Below, piece after piece: positions 45,001-58,273 of a DNA stretch of 64,000 nt. Each line of letters starts with the position of its first letter. Position 1 is the first letter of the stretch. Source of the DNA: Macropodus opercularis (taxonomy: Eukaryota; Chordata; Actinopteri; Anabantiformes; Osphronemidae); contig CM061109.1 in the NCBI GenBank assembly GCA_030770545.1, positions 4,402,001 through 4,466,000 on the forward strand, written 5' to 3'. A program made the translations under genes and the position numbers. The notes under the pieces were generated by a model, which was not told the origin of the DNA, did not search any database, and was given only the letters and a program-made list of their open reading frames with translations.

Positions 45001-48000
45001 TACCACAAAGTGACACAAATGAAGACAAACTAAAATACAGTTTAAAAACATAGGCCACAATGTTGCTGAACTTTTTCTTACACATGTGGTCGATTCTCTT
45101 TAAACCCATTAATGACTTACACAACGTAAGACTTCAGTATTTGTAATATCCTACATGTAACTTCACTGTAACATTCACTGACCACTAAAGAAATTACAGA
45201 ACGCGTCAGGTGACTAAACCATTTCACAGAGCTACACACACATTCTTCACCTACACATAGTTGCTTCAGAACACTGGACTCACTCTGAATGGAGCGTCCG
45301 CTGTCTGCCTCCTGTCCCGGATGTCAGGCGGGAATCCAGTCCTGTTTCTGTGGAGCAGGTGGAACTTTTCCCTGGTGTCGGCTGTAACCATCAGTCTGGA
45401 CTCAGGCGCCGGTCAGCAGACTGTCCATCACACTTTTATACTACAAAATAAAACCAATATAAATCAAATTAATCAAAATACAAGCTAGGTTTAACACAAA
45501 GGTACATGTAAGTAGACACAGAAGTTTTAAAGCTATGCCCAAATCAATGCTTTGCCCCAACCTACAGGGAAATCCTGTAATCTGTCAATACCCAAAGCAT
45601 CTATTCTATACATTTGCACTTTCAGTCCAAAACCTGTTAACTAATTATCAGTAGCCTGAGCATCACAGAGAGGAGACTTGTTGGCTCTCGCCTCAACAAT
45701 GAGTTTACGTTACAAGTTCAGAGGTTCATCGTAAAATACTGTGATGTAATTTCAGTTTGTATGTGATATAAAAGATGGTTCATAACACTGTACTCACTGT
45801 GAACGGAGCATCCGCTGTCCGCCTCCTGTTCCGAACATCAGGCGGGAATCCAGTCCTCCTTTTTCTGTTTAGAGGAACCTTTCCCTTGTGTCGACTGTAA
45901 CCCTCAGTCTGGACTCAGGCGTCAGTCGGCAGACTGTCCGTCCAACTTCTGACACCAAGATGTCGTGGAAAAACCTTCTTCAAATGCTGGAACATACTGA
46001 GAAAACTAGAGGAGCATGTTGGTGTAATGAACCAGCTCAACGTTTAGTACGTGCTGGCATGAGGAAGACATCCTACAGCGAACCACTGTCTTCTGATGGT
46101 TGTTAACACCAGAGCTTCTTATATATTGTAACACAATGGTTTAGCCACCCCTCGCATGCTACCTGCTGTCTAAACGCATGTTCCATTTGGCCAACACACC
46201 AACCTGGTAAAGCTTCTAACTTCCCCATTTTGTTCCCTGTGGTTGTGTAGATTCACTTGGGCCGGTGCTTAAACTTTCAATGGGCTTATCATTCACACAG
46301 GGGTTTTCACTCACACTGATCTTCCCATCTCATCGTATGGTTGGATCTTATCAAACATACTCTAACTTTGGGTGACTCTCTTCAGCCAGGTAGTTTGTAT
46401 GACACATTCGTTCCGAGCAACGTACCCTGTAGTGTGCTTATCAGCAATGCACACGGGACACTGAAGGAGTCATCGCAAAGCTTATGATGTTATTATATCA
46501 GTCATACGCCCATTTTATTCAGATGGGACATCCCTAGATGTATGAATGCTCTAAAACATAAAATCAACTCAAATAAAACTAAATACAAGCTAGGTTTACC
46601 ACAAAGTGACACAAATGAAGACAAACTAAAATACAGTTTAAAAACATAGGCCACAATGTTGCTGAACTTTTTCTTACACATGTGGTCGATTCTCTTTAAA
46701 CCCATGAATGACTTACACAACGTAAGACTTCAGTATTTGTAATATCCTACATGTAACTTCACTGTAACATTCACTGACCACTAAAGAAATTACAGAACGC
46801 GTCAGGTGACTAAACCATTTCACAGAGCTACACACACATTCTTCACCTACACATAGTTGCTTCAGAACACTGGACTCACTCTGAATGGAGCGTCCGCTGT
46901 CTGCCTCCTGTCCCGGATGTCAGGCGGGAATCCAGTCCTGTTTCTGTGGAGCAGGTGGAACTTTTCCCTGGTGTCGGCTGTAACCATTAGTCTGGACTCA
47001 GGCGCCGGTCAGCAGACTGTCCATCACACTTTTATACTACAAAATAAAACCAATATAAATCAAATTAATCAAAATACAAGCTAGGTTTAACACAAAGGTA
47101 CATGTAAGTAGACACAGAAGTTTTAAAGCTATGCCCAAATCAATGCTTTGCCCCAACCTACAGGGAACTCCTGTAATCTGTCAATACCCAAAGCATCTAT
47201 TCTATACATTTGCACTTTCAGTCCAAAACCTGTTAACTAATTATCAGTAGCCTGAGCATCACAGAGAGGAGACTTGTTGGCTCTCGCCTCAACAATGAGT
47301 TTACGTTACAAGTTCAGAGGTTCATCGTAAAATACTGTGATGTAATTTCAGTTTGTATGTGATATAAAAGATGGTTCATAACACTGTACTCACTGTGAAC
47401 GGAGCATCCGCTGTCCGCCTCCTGTTCCGAACATCAGGCGGGAATCCAGTCCTCCTTTTTCAGTTTAGAGGAACCTTTCCCTTGTGTCGACTGTAACCCT
47501 CAGTCTGGACTCAGGCGTCAGTCGACAGACTGTCCGTCCAACTTCTGACACCAAGATGTCGTGGAAAAACCTTCTTCAAATGCTGGAACATACTGAGATA
47601 ACTAGAGGAGCATGTTGGTGTAATGAACCAGCTCAACGTTTAGTACGTGCTGGCATGAGGAAGACATCCTACAGCGAACCACTGTCTTCTGATGGATGTT
47701 AACACCAGAGCTTCTTATATATTGTAACACAATGGTTTAGCCACCCCTCGCATGCTACCTGCTGTCTAAACGCATGTTCCATTTGGCCAACACACCAACC
47801 TGGTAAAGCTTCTAACTTCCCCATTTTGTTCCCTGTGGTTGTGTAGATTCACTTGGGCCGGTGCTTAAACTTTCAATGGGCTTATCATTCACACAGGGGT
47901 TTTCACTCACACTGATCTTCCCATCTCATCGTATGGTTGGATCTTATCAAACATACTCTAACTTTGGGTGACTCTCTTCAGCCAGGTAGTTTGTATGACA

Positions 48001-51000
48001 CATTCGTTCCGAGCAACGTACCCTGTAGTGTGCTTATCAGCAATGCACACGGGACACTGAAGGAGTCATCGCAAAGCTTATGATGTTATCATATCAGTCA
48101 TACGCCCATTTTATTCAGATGGGACATCCCTAGATGTATGAATGCTCTAAAACATAAAATCAACTCAAATAAAACTAAATACAAGCTAGGTTTACCACAA
48201 AGTGACACAAATAAAGACAAAAAAAATCTGCTTTAAAACATAGGCCACAATGTTGCTGAACTTTTTCTTACACATGTGGTCGATTCTCTTTAAACCCATT
48301 AATGACTTACACAACGTAAGACTTCAGTATTTGTAATATCCTACATGTAACTTCACTGTAACATTCACTGACCACTAAAGAAATTACAGAACGCGTCAGG
48401 TGACTAAACCATTTCACAGAGCTACACACACATTCTTCACCTACACATAGTTGCTTCAGAACACTGGACTCACTCTGAATGGAGCGTCCGCTGTCTGCCT
48501 CCTGTCCCGGATGTCAGGCGGGAATCCAGTCCTGTTTCTATGGAGCAGGTGGAACTTTTCCCTGGTGTCGGCTGTAACCATTAGTCTGGACTCAGGCGCC
48601 GGTCAGCAGACTGTCCATCACACTTTTATACTACAAAATAAAACCAATATAAATCAAATTAATCAAAATACAAGCTAGGTTTAACACAAAGGTACATGTA
48701 AGTAGACACAGAAGTTTTAAAGCTATGCCCAAATCAATGCTTTGCCCCAACCTACAGGGAACTCCTGTAATCTGTCAATACCCAAAGCATCTATTTTATA
48801 CATTTGCACTTTCAGTCCAAAACCTGTTAACTAATTATCAGTAGCCTGAGCATCACAGAGAGGAGACTTGTTGGCTCTCGCCTCAACAATGAGTTTATGT
48901 TACAAGTTCAGAGGTTCATCGTAAAATACTGTGATGTAATTTCAGTTTGTATGTGATATAAAAGATGGTTCATAACACTGTACTCACTGTGAACGGAGCA
49001 TCCGCTGTCCGCCTCCTGTTCCGAACATCAGGCGGGAATCCAGTCCTCCTTTTTCTGTTTAGAGGAACCTTTCCCTTGTGTCGACTGTAACCCTCAGTCT
49101 GGACTCAGGCGTCAGTCGGCAGACTGTCCGTCCAACTTCTGACACCAAGATGTCGTGGAAAAACCTTCTTCAAATGCTGGAACATACTGAGAAAACTAGA
49201 GGAGCATGTTGGTGTAATGAACCAGCTCAACGTTTAGTACGTGCTGGCATGAGGAAGACATCCTACAGCGAACCACTGTCTTCTGATGGATGTTAACACC
49301 AGAGCTTCTTATATATTGTAACACAATGGTTTAGCCACCCCTCGCATGCTACCTGCTGTCTAAACGCATGTTCCATTTGGCCAACACACCAACCTGGTAA
49401 AGCTTCTAACTTCCCCATTTTGTTCCCTGTGGTTGTGTAGATTCACTTGGGCCGGTGCTTAAACTTTCAATGGGCTTATCATTCACACAGGGGTTTTCAC
49501 TCACACTGATCTTCCCATCTCATCGTATGGTTGGATCTTATCAAACATACTCTAACTTTGGGTGACTCTCTTCAGCCAGGTAGTTTGTATGACACATTCG
49601 TTCCGAGCAACGTACCCTGTAGTGTGCTTATCAGCAATGCACACGGGACACTGAAGGAGTCATCGCAAAGCTTATGATGTTATTATATCAGTCATACGCC
49701 CATTTTATTCAGATGGGACATCCCTAGATGTATGAATGCTCTAAAACATAAAATCAACTCAAATAAAACTAAATACAAGCTAGGTTTACCACAAAGTGAC
49801 ACAAATGAAGACAAACTAAAATACAGTTCAAAAACATAGGCCACAATGTTGCTGAACATTTACACATGTGGTCGATTCTCTTTAAACCCATTAATGACTT
49901 ACACAACGTAAGACTTCAGTATTTGTAATATCCTACATGTAACTTCACTGTAACATTCACTGACCACTAAAGAAATTACAGAACGCGTCAGGTGACTAAA
50001 CCATTTCACAGAGCTACACACACATTCTTCACCTACACATAGTTGCTTCAGAACACTGGACTCACTCTGAATGGAGCGTCCGCTGTCTGCCTCCTGTCCC
50101 GGATGTCAGGCGGGAATCCAGTCCTGTTTCTATGGAGCAGGTGGAACTTTTCCCTGGTGTCGGCTGTAACCATTAGTCTGGACTCAGGCGCCGGTCAGCA
50201 GACTGTCCATCACACTTTTATACTACAAAATAAAACCAATATAAATCAAATTAATCAAAATACAAGCTAGGTTTAACACAAAGGTACATGTAAGTAGACA
50301 CAGAAGTTTTAAAGCTATGCCCAAATCAATGCTTTGCCCCAACCTACAGGGAACTCCTGTAATCTGTCAATACCCAAAGCATCTATTTTATACATTTGCA
50401 CTTTCAGTCCAAAACCTGTTAACTAATTATCAGTAGCCTGAGCATCACAGAGAGGAGACTTGTTGGCTCTCGCCTCAACAATGAGTTTATGTTACAAGTT
50501 CAGAGGTTCATCGTAAAATACTGTGATGTAATTTCAGTTTGTATGTGATATAAAAGATGGTTCATAACACTGTACTCACTGTGAACGGAGCATCCGCTGT
50601 CCGCCTCCTGTTCCGAACATCAGGCGGGAATCCAGTCCTCCTTTTTCTGTTTAGAGGAACCTTTCCCTTGTGTCGACTGTAACCCTCAGTCTGGACTCAG
50701 GCGTCAGTCGGCAGACTGTCCGTCCAACTTCTGACACCAAGATGTCGTGGAAAAACCTTCTTCAAATGCTGGAACATACTGAGAAAACTAGAGGAGCATG
50801 TTGGTGTAATGAACCAGCTCAACGTTTAGTACGTGCTGGCATGAGGAAGACATCCTACAGCGAACCACTGTCTTCTGATGGATGTTAACACCAGAGCTTC
50901 TTATATATTGTAACACAATGGTTTAGCCACCCCTCGCATGCTACCTGCTGTCTAAACGCATGTTCCATTTGGCCAACACACCAACCTGGTAAAGCTTCTA

Positions 51001-54000
51001 ACTTCCCCATTTTGTTCCCTGTGGTTGTGTAGATTCACTTGGGCCGGTGCTTAAACTTTCAATGGGCTTATCATTCACACAGGGGTTTTCACTCACACTG
51101 ATCTTCCCATCTCATCGTATGGTTGGATCTTATCAAACATACTCTAACTTTGGGTGACTCTCTTCAGCCAGGTAGTTTGTATGACACATTCGTTCCGAGC
51201 AACGTACCCTGTAGTGTGCTTATCAGCAATGCACACGGGACACTGAAGGAGTCATCGCAAAGCTTATGATGTTATTATATCAGTCATACGCCCATTTTAT
51301 TCAGATGGGACATCCCTAGATGTATGAATGCTCTAAAACATAAAATCAACTCAAATAAAACTAAATACAAGCTAGGTTTACCACAAAGTGACACAAATGA
51401 AGACAAACTAAAATACAGTTCAAAAACATAGGCCACAATGTTGCTGAACATTTACACATGTGGTCGATTCTCTTTAAACCCATTAATGACTTACACAACG
51501 TAAGACTTCAGTATTTGTAATATCCTACATGTAACTTCACTGTAACATTCACTGACCACTAAAGAAATGACAGAACGCGTCAGGTGACTAAACCATTTCA
51601 CAGAGCTACACACACATTCTTCACCTACACATAGTTGCTTCAGAACACTGGACTCACTCTGAATGGAGCGTCCGCTGTCTGCCTCCTGTCCCGGATGTCA
51701 GGCGGGAATCCAGTCCTGTTTCTGTGGAGCAGGTGGAACTTTTCCCTGGTGTCGGCTGTAACCATTAGTCTGGACTCAGGCGCCGGTCAGCAGACTGTCC
51801 ATCACACATTTATACTACAAAATAAAACCAATATAAATCAAATTAATCAAAATACAAGCTAGGTTTAACACAAAGGTACATGTAAGTAGACACAGAAGTT
51901 TTAAAGCTATGCCCAAATCAATGCTTTGCCCCAACCTACAGGGAACTACTGTAATCTGTTAATACCCAAAGCATCTATTCTATACATTTGGACTTTCAGT
52001 CCACAACCTGTTAACTAATGATCAGTAGCCTGAGCATCACAGAGAGGAGACTTGTTTGCTCAGGCCTCAACAATGAGTTTTTGTTACAAGTTCAGAGGTT
52101 TATCGTAAAATACTGTGATGTAATTTCAGTTTGTATGTGATATAAAAGATGGTTCATAACACTGTACTCACTGTGAACGGAGCATCCGCTGTCCGCCTCC
52201 TGTTCCGAACATCAGGCGGGAATCCAGTCCTCCTTTTTCTGTTTAGAGGAACCTTTCCCTTGTGTCGACTGTAACCCTCAGTCTGGACTCAGGCGTCAGT
52301 CGGCAGACTGTCCGTCCAACTTCTGACACCAAGATGTCGTGGAAAAACCTTCTTCAAATGCTGGAACATACTGAGAAAACTAGAGGAGCATGTTGGTGTA
52401 ATGAACCAGCTCAACGTTTAGTACGTGCTGGCATGAGGAAGACATCCTACAGCAAACCACTGTCTTCTGATGGTTGTTAACACCAGAGCTTCTTATATAT
52501 TGTAACACAATGGTTTAGCCACCCCTCGCATCCTACCTGCTGTCTAAACGCATGTTTCATTTGGCCAACACACCAACCTGGTAAAGCTTCTAACTTCCCC
52601 ATTTTGTTCCCTGTGGTTGTGTAGATTCACTTGGGCCGGTGCTTAAACTTTCAATGGGCTTATCATTCACACAGGGGTTTTCACTCACACTGATCTTCCC
52701 ATCTCATCGTATGGTTGGATCTTATCAAACATACTCTAACTTTGGGTGACTCTCTTCAGCCAGGTAGTTTGTATGACACATTCGTTCCGAGCAACGTACC
52801 CTGTAGTGTGCTTATCAGCAATGCACACGGGACACTGAAGGAGTCATCGCAAAGCTTATGATGTTATTATATCAGTCATACGCCCATTTTATTCAGATGG
52901 GACATCCCTAGATGTATGAATGCTCTAAAACATAAAATCAACTCAAATAAAACTAAATACAAGCTAGGTTTACCACAAAGTGACACAAATGAAGACAAAC
53001 TAAAATACAGTTTAAAAACATAGGCCACAATGTTGCTGAACTTTTTCTTACACATGTGGTCGATTCTCTTTAAACCCATGAATGACTTACACAACGTAAG
53101 ACTTCAGTATTTGTAATATCCTACATGTAACTTCACTGTAACATTCACTGACCACTAAAGAAATTACAGAACGCGTCAGGTGACTAAACCATTTCACAGA
53201 GCTACACACACATTCTTCACCTACACATAGTTGCTTCAGAACACTGGACTCACTCTGAATGGAGCGTCCGCTGTCTGCCTCCTGTCCCGGATGTCAGGCG
53301 GGAATCCAGTCCTGTTTCTGTGGAGCAGGTGGAACTTTTCCCTGGTGTCGGCTGTAACCATTAGTCTGGACTCAGGCGCCGGTCAGCAGACTGTCCATCA
53401 CACTTTTATACTACAAAATAAAACCAATATAAATCAAATTAATCAAAATACAAGCTAGGTTTAACACAAAGGTACATGTAAGTAGACACAGAAGTTTTAA
53501 AGCTATGCCCAAATCAATGCTTTGCCCCAACCTACAGGGAACTCCTGTAATCTGTCAATACCCAAAGCATCTATTCTATACATTTGCACTTTCAGTCCAA
53601 AACCTGTTAACTAATTATCAGTAGCCTGAGCATCACAGAGAGGAGACTTGTTGGCTCTCGCCTCAACAATGAGTTTATGTTACAAGTTCAGAGGTTCATC
53701 GTAAAATACTGTGATGTAATTTCAGTTTGTATGTGATATAAAAGATGGTTCATAACACTGTACTCACTGTGAACGGAGCATCCGCTGTCCGCCTCCTGTT
53801 CCGAACATCAGGCGGGAATCCAGTCCTCCTTTTTCTGTTTAGAGGAACCTTTCCCTTGTGTCGACTGTAACCCTCAGTCTGGACTCAGGCGTCAGTCGAC
53901 AGACTGTCCGTCCAACTTCTGACACCAAGATGTCGTGGAAAAACCTTCTTCAAATGCTGGAACATACTGAGATAACTAGAGGAGCATGTTGGTGTAATGA

Positions 54001-56787
54001 ACCAGCTCAACGTTTAGTACGTGCTGGCATGAGGAAGACATCCTACAGCGAACCACTGTCTTCTGATGGATGTTAACACCAGAGCTTCTTATATATTGTA
54101 ACACAATGGTTTAGCCACCCCTCGCATGCTACCTGCTGTCTAAACGCATGTTCCATTTGGCCAACACACCAACCTGGTAAAGCTTCTAACTTCCCCATTT
54201 TGTTCCCTGTGGTTGTGTAGATTCACTTGGGCCGGTGCTTAAACTTTCAATGGGCTTATCATTCACACAGGGGTTTTCACTCACACTGATCTTCCCATCT
54301 CATCGTATGGTTGGATCTTATCAAACATACTCTAACTTTGGGTGACTCTCTTCAGCCAGGTAGTTTGTATGACACATTCGTTCCGAGCAACGTACCCTGT
54401 AGTGTGCTTATCAGCAATGCACACGGGACACTGAAGGAGTCATCGCAAAGCTTATGATGTTATTATATCAGTCATACGCCCATTTTATTCAGATGGGACA
54501 TCCCTAGATGTATGAATGCTCTAAAACATAAAATCAACTCAAATAAAACTAAATACAAGCTAGGTTTACCACAAAGTGACACAAATGAAGACAAACTAAA
54601 ATACAGTTCAAAAACATAGGCCACAATGTTGCTGAACATTTACACATGTGGTCGATTCTCTTTAAACCCATTAATGACTTACACAACGTAAGACTTCAGT
54701 ATTTGTAATATCCTACATGTAACTTCACTGTAACATTCACTGACCACTAAAGAAATGACAGAACGCGTCAGGTGACTAAACCATTTCACAGAGCTACACA
54801 CACATTCTTCACCTACACATAGTTGCTTCAGAACACTGGACTCACTCTGAATGGAGCGTCCGCTGTCTGCCTCCTGTCCCGGATGTCAGGCGGGAATCCA
54901 GTCCTGTTTCTGTGGAGCAGGTGGAACTTTTCCCTGGTGTCGGCTGTAACCATTAGTCTGGACTCAGGCGCCGGTCAGCAGACTGTCCATCACACATTTA
55001 TACTACAAAATAAAACCAATATAAATCAAATTAATCAAAATACAAGCTAGGTTTAACACAAAGGTACATGTAAGTAGACACAGAAGTTTTAAAGCTATGC
55101 CCAAATCAATGCTTTGCCCCAACCTACAGGGAACTACTGTAATCTGTTAATAACCAAAGCATCTATTCTATACATTTGGACTTTCAGTCCACAACCTGTT
55201 AACTAATGATCAGTAGCCTGAGCATCACAGAGAGGAGACTTGTTTGCTCAGGCCTCAACAATGAGTTTTTGTTACAAGTTCAGAGGTTTATCGTAAAATA
55301 CTGTGATGTAATTTCAGTTTGTATGTGATATAAAAGATGGTTCATAACACTGTACTCACTGTGAACGGAGCATCCGCTGTCCGCCTCCTGTTCCGAACAT
55401 CAGGCGGGAATCCAGTCCTCCTTTTTCTGTTTAGAGGAACCTTTCCCTTGTGTCGACTGTAACCCTCAGTCGGGACTCAGGCGTCAGTCGGCAGACTGTC
55501 CGTCCAACTTCTGACACCAAGATGTCGTGGAAAAACCTTCTTCAAATGCTGGAACATACTGAGAAAACTAGAGGAGCATGTTGGTGTAATGAACCAGCTC
55601 AACGTTTAGTACGTGCTGGCATGAGGAAGACATCCTACAGCGAACCACTGTCTTCTGATGGTTGTTAACACCAGAGCTTCTTATATATTGTAACACAATG
55701 GTTTAGCCACCCCTCGCATCCTACCTGCTGTCTAAACGCATGTTTCATTTGGCCAACACACCAACCTGGTAAAGCTTCTAACTTCCCCATTTTGTTCCCT
55801 GTGGTTGTGTAGATTCACTTGGGCCGGTGCTTAAACTTTCAATGGGCTTATCATTCACACAGGGGTTTTCACTCACACTGATCTTCCCATCTCATCGTAT
55901 GGTTGGATCTTATCAAACATACTCTAACTTTGGGTGACTCTCTTCAGCCAGGTAGTTTGTATGACACATTCGTTCCGAGCAACGTACCCTGTAGTGTGCT
56001 TATCAGCAATGCACACGGGACACTGAAGGAGTCATCGCAAAGCTTATGATGTTATTATATCAGTCATACGCCCATTTTATTCAGATGGGACATCCCTAGA
56101 TGTATGAATGCTCTAAAACATAAAATCAACTCAAATAAAACTAAATACAAGCTAGGTTTACCACAAAGTGACACAAATGAAGACAAAAAAAATCTGCTTT
56201 AAAACATAGGCCACAATGTTGCTGAACTTTTTCTTACACATGTGGTCGATTCTCTTTAAACCCATTAATGACTTACACAACGTAAGACTTCAGTATTTGT
56301 AATATCCTACATGTAACTTCACTGTAACATTCACTGACCACTAAAGAAATTACAGAACGCGTCAGGTGACTAAACCATTTCACAGAGCTACACACACATT
56401 CTTCACCTACACATAGTTGCTTCAGAACACTGGACTCACTCTGAATGGAGCGTCCGCTGTCTGCCTCCTGTCCCGGATGTCAGGCGGGAATCCAGTTCTG
56501 TTTCTGTGGAGCAGGTGGAACTTTTGCCTGGTGTCGGCTGTAACCATCAGTCTGGACTCAGGCGTCGGGCAGCAGACTGTCCATCACACTTTTATACCAC
56601 AAAATAAAACCAATATAAATCAAATTAATCAAAATACAAGCTAGGTTTAACACAGTTATATGTAAGAAGACACAGAATTTTTAAAGCTATGCCCAAATCA
56701 ATGCTTTGCCCCAACCTACAGGGAACTACTGTAATCTAATCTTAATACCCAAAGCATTTATTCTATACAGCTGCATTTTCAGTCTAA

Positions 56788-57124
56788 GTATGGGCGTTGT
56801 TGAGGTATGACGTTTAACATTTTATTAATAAAGTAAAACAACATAGATCTTGTATCCTGACATACGAATGAAATATTTATCTCAGCATCACTGGACACTG
56901 GACTAAACGTTTCAAGTTGGTAAAACTTCCATGCTAACATTTAGCTAAGGTTTTATTCAGTTTTCTCATTTACATAGATAAGTTGCAACAAAACCTGCAC
57001 ATTTCAGTCTAATCTTGTTCAGGGTGAAAGTAAACAAAAACACCTTCACATGACACAAACAGTGTCAGAATGCATAGCACAAATAATATACAAATATTTT
57101 TTATCTCAGCATAAAATGTCTTAC
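56788..57124. other. Single-copy spacer between array and promoter
   Basis: AT-rich, with no recognised gene. It would be the start of intron 1 of the proposed minus-strand transcript. Confidence 0.4.
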
Positions 57125-57422
57125 CTCTGTTTCTCTGTCTCGGTGGAAATGATATGACTGGTACAAGTTTCATCTGTTTAGCCGACTCCAAGGTTACGTG
57201 ACGTCATCAACCGCTGATCTAGCAGTTGATATTCTCAGCCCATCAGATTCAAGCTACCGAGTAACCATGACGACCATGGCGCAGAGGTACTCGGGAAAAA
57301 CGTGTTGCATTGATAACATCCAATATGGCGGCGTCCGGAACTAGCACACGCTCTACCCTTTCAGAAACATGTAAAGCTGTAGCAACCGACAGAGAAGGAG
57401 AATAAGAAAAAAAGCTGGACAG
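57125..57422. promoter_or_regulatory. Candidate bidirectional promoter with first exons on both strands
   Basis: A CpG-containing 300-bp block with a palindromic CRE (TGACGTCA, 57,199-57,206), a YY1-like ATGGCGGC (57,325-57,332) and an ETS-like CCGGAA (57,335-57,340), a mix typical of TATA-less vertebrate promoters. To the right, a strong donor GGACAG|GTAGGT ends a plus-strand exon at 57,422. To the left, a strong minus-strand donor CAGAG|GTAAGA ends an exon at 57,125; it has an ATG-led frame starting MKLVPVISFPPRQRNR. The plus transcript would enter copy B (candidate exon 58,197-58,273). The minus transcript would run into the macrosatellite. Confidence 0.55.
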
Positions 57423-58196
57423 GTAGGTGGCCTCCTCAGTGACATGTTTACTGTGTACAGTAGCACTGCTAGATGTTTGAATATACAATACGTAAAGCTA
57501 AAGTAGCAATGTCGCTAACAAGCTAACCTAAGGCTAACTGCTGACAATATTTACACAACCACTGTATAACAAGGTTTGGACCATTTTGTTAGCAGTGTAT
57601 CAACCAGACTGTGTTTCAGTTGCACATGTGTCCTTCCACAGAACTCTGGTAGATAATTAATAAGCATGTAAATGTTCAAAATTCAATCCTTAGTTTATGT
57701 ATTAAATGAACTCTATATCTTTTTTGCCTTTATTTCATAACTTATGTCTGAATGTGTTACAAGTTAGCAACGTGCTCTGGTTTGTACTTGGGGCTATGGT
57801 AGAAACATTATCTGTAGTCCCAACAGCTGTGCAGCATGCAAGCAAGTGTTGCACACAGCTTGGTAACGCAGAGACAAAAGAAGATGTTCATTCAAAAAAA
57901 AGGGTAAAATGTCAACAAAACCCACTCCCTGTTAAAGCTGCTGTCAGGATGTGAGCGCCATCATTTATACTGATGAGGTGAAAACGTATTATGGACGTGT
58001 GTGCCACATTATTACAGTGTTTTTTGTGCAGTAGACAAGACGGAAAAACATGCTCAGACAGATGAAGATATTTTAAGCACCTATCGATACTGATTGTTGC
58101 TGATACTTACTACTTACTTACTTACAGCTTATTAATCTGTAAAGATGTGGTATCTATCTGTTGTTAATAAGTTTTTGTTTTTCCCCTCAATTCCAG

Positions 58197-58273
58197 GTGA
58201 CACACAAGCAGACTCCTGCAGTGGCAGTTGAGAGTGAGATGCCCCCTGCTTCCAGTAAGATGTTAATAATCAG
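58197..58273 (+). other. Candidate 77-bp internal coding exon, copy B
   Basis: Counterpart of 593-669: same acceptor and donor, same open frame, one silent difference seen (GCG to GCA). It lies 775 bases downstream of the proposed plus-strand first exon, so the two could be spliced together. Confidence 0.35.

Larger units (their letters stand above)
25102..56787 (+). repeat. Macrosatellite: ~20 tandem copies of a ~1,594-bp unit
   Basis: A marker sequence (TTGCTTCAGAACACTGGACT) recurs 20 times from 26,129 to 56,417, at spacings of 1,591-1,596 bases, always on the plus strand. Copies differ by only scattered substitutions and a few small alternatives. The first unit is truncated and carries a ~121-bp deletion at 25,131/25,132. 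The last diverges from about 56,497 and stops at about 56,787. The unit has no long ORF; the conserved 72-75-codon frames begin at TTG or GTG and lack ATG starts. I know no named family with this unit. High homogeneity with decayed edges fits ongoing unequal exchange or gene conversion. Copy number may be underestimated if the assembly collapsed it. Confidence 0.97.

Noticed and set aside
26129..56644. Repeated 72-75-codon frames in every macrosatellite unit
   Set aside because: They start at TTG or GTG, contain no recognisable domain, and recur only because the units are near-identical.
25102..56787. CRISPR-like or short-spacer repeat array
   Set aside because: Units are 1.6 kb and contiguous with no unique spacers; the context is a vertebrate genome.
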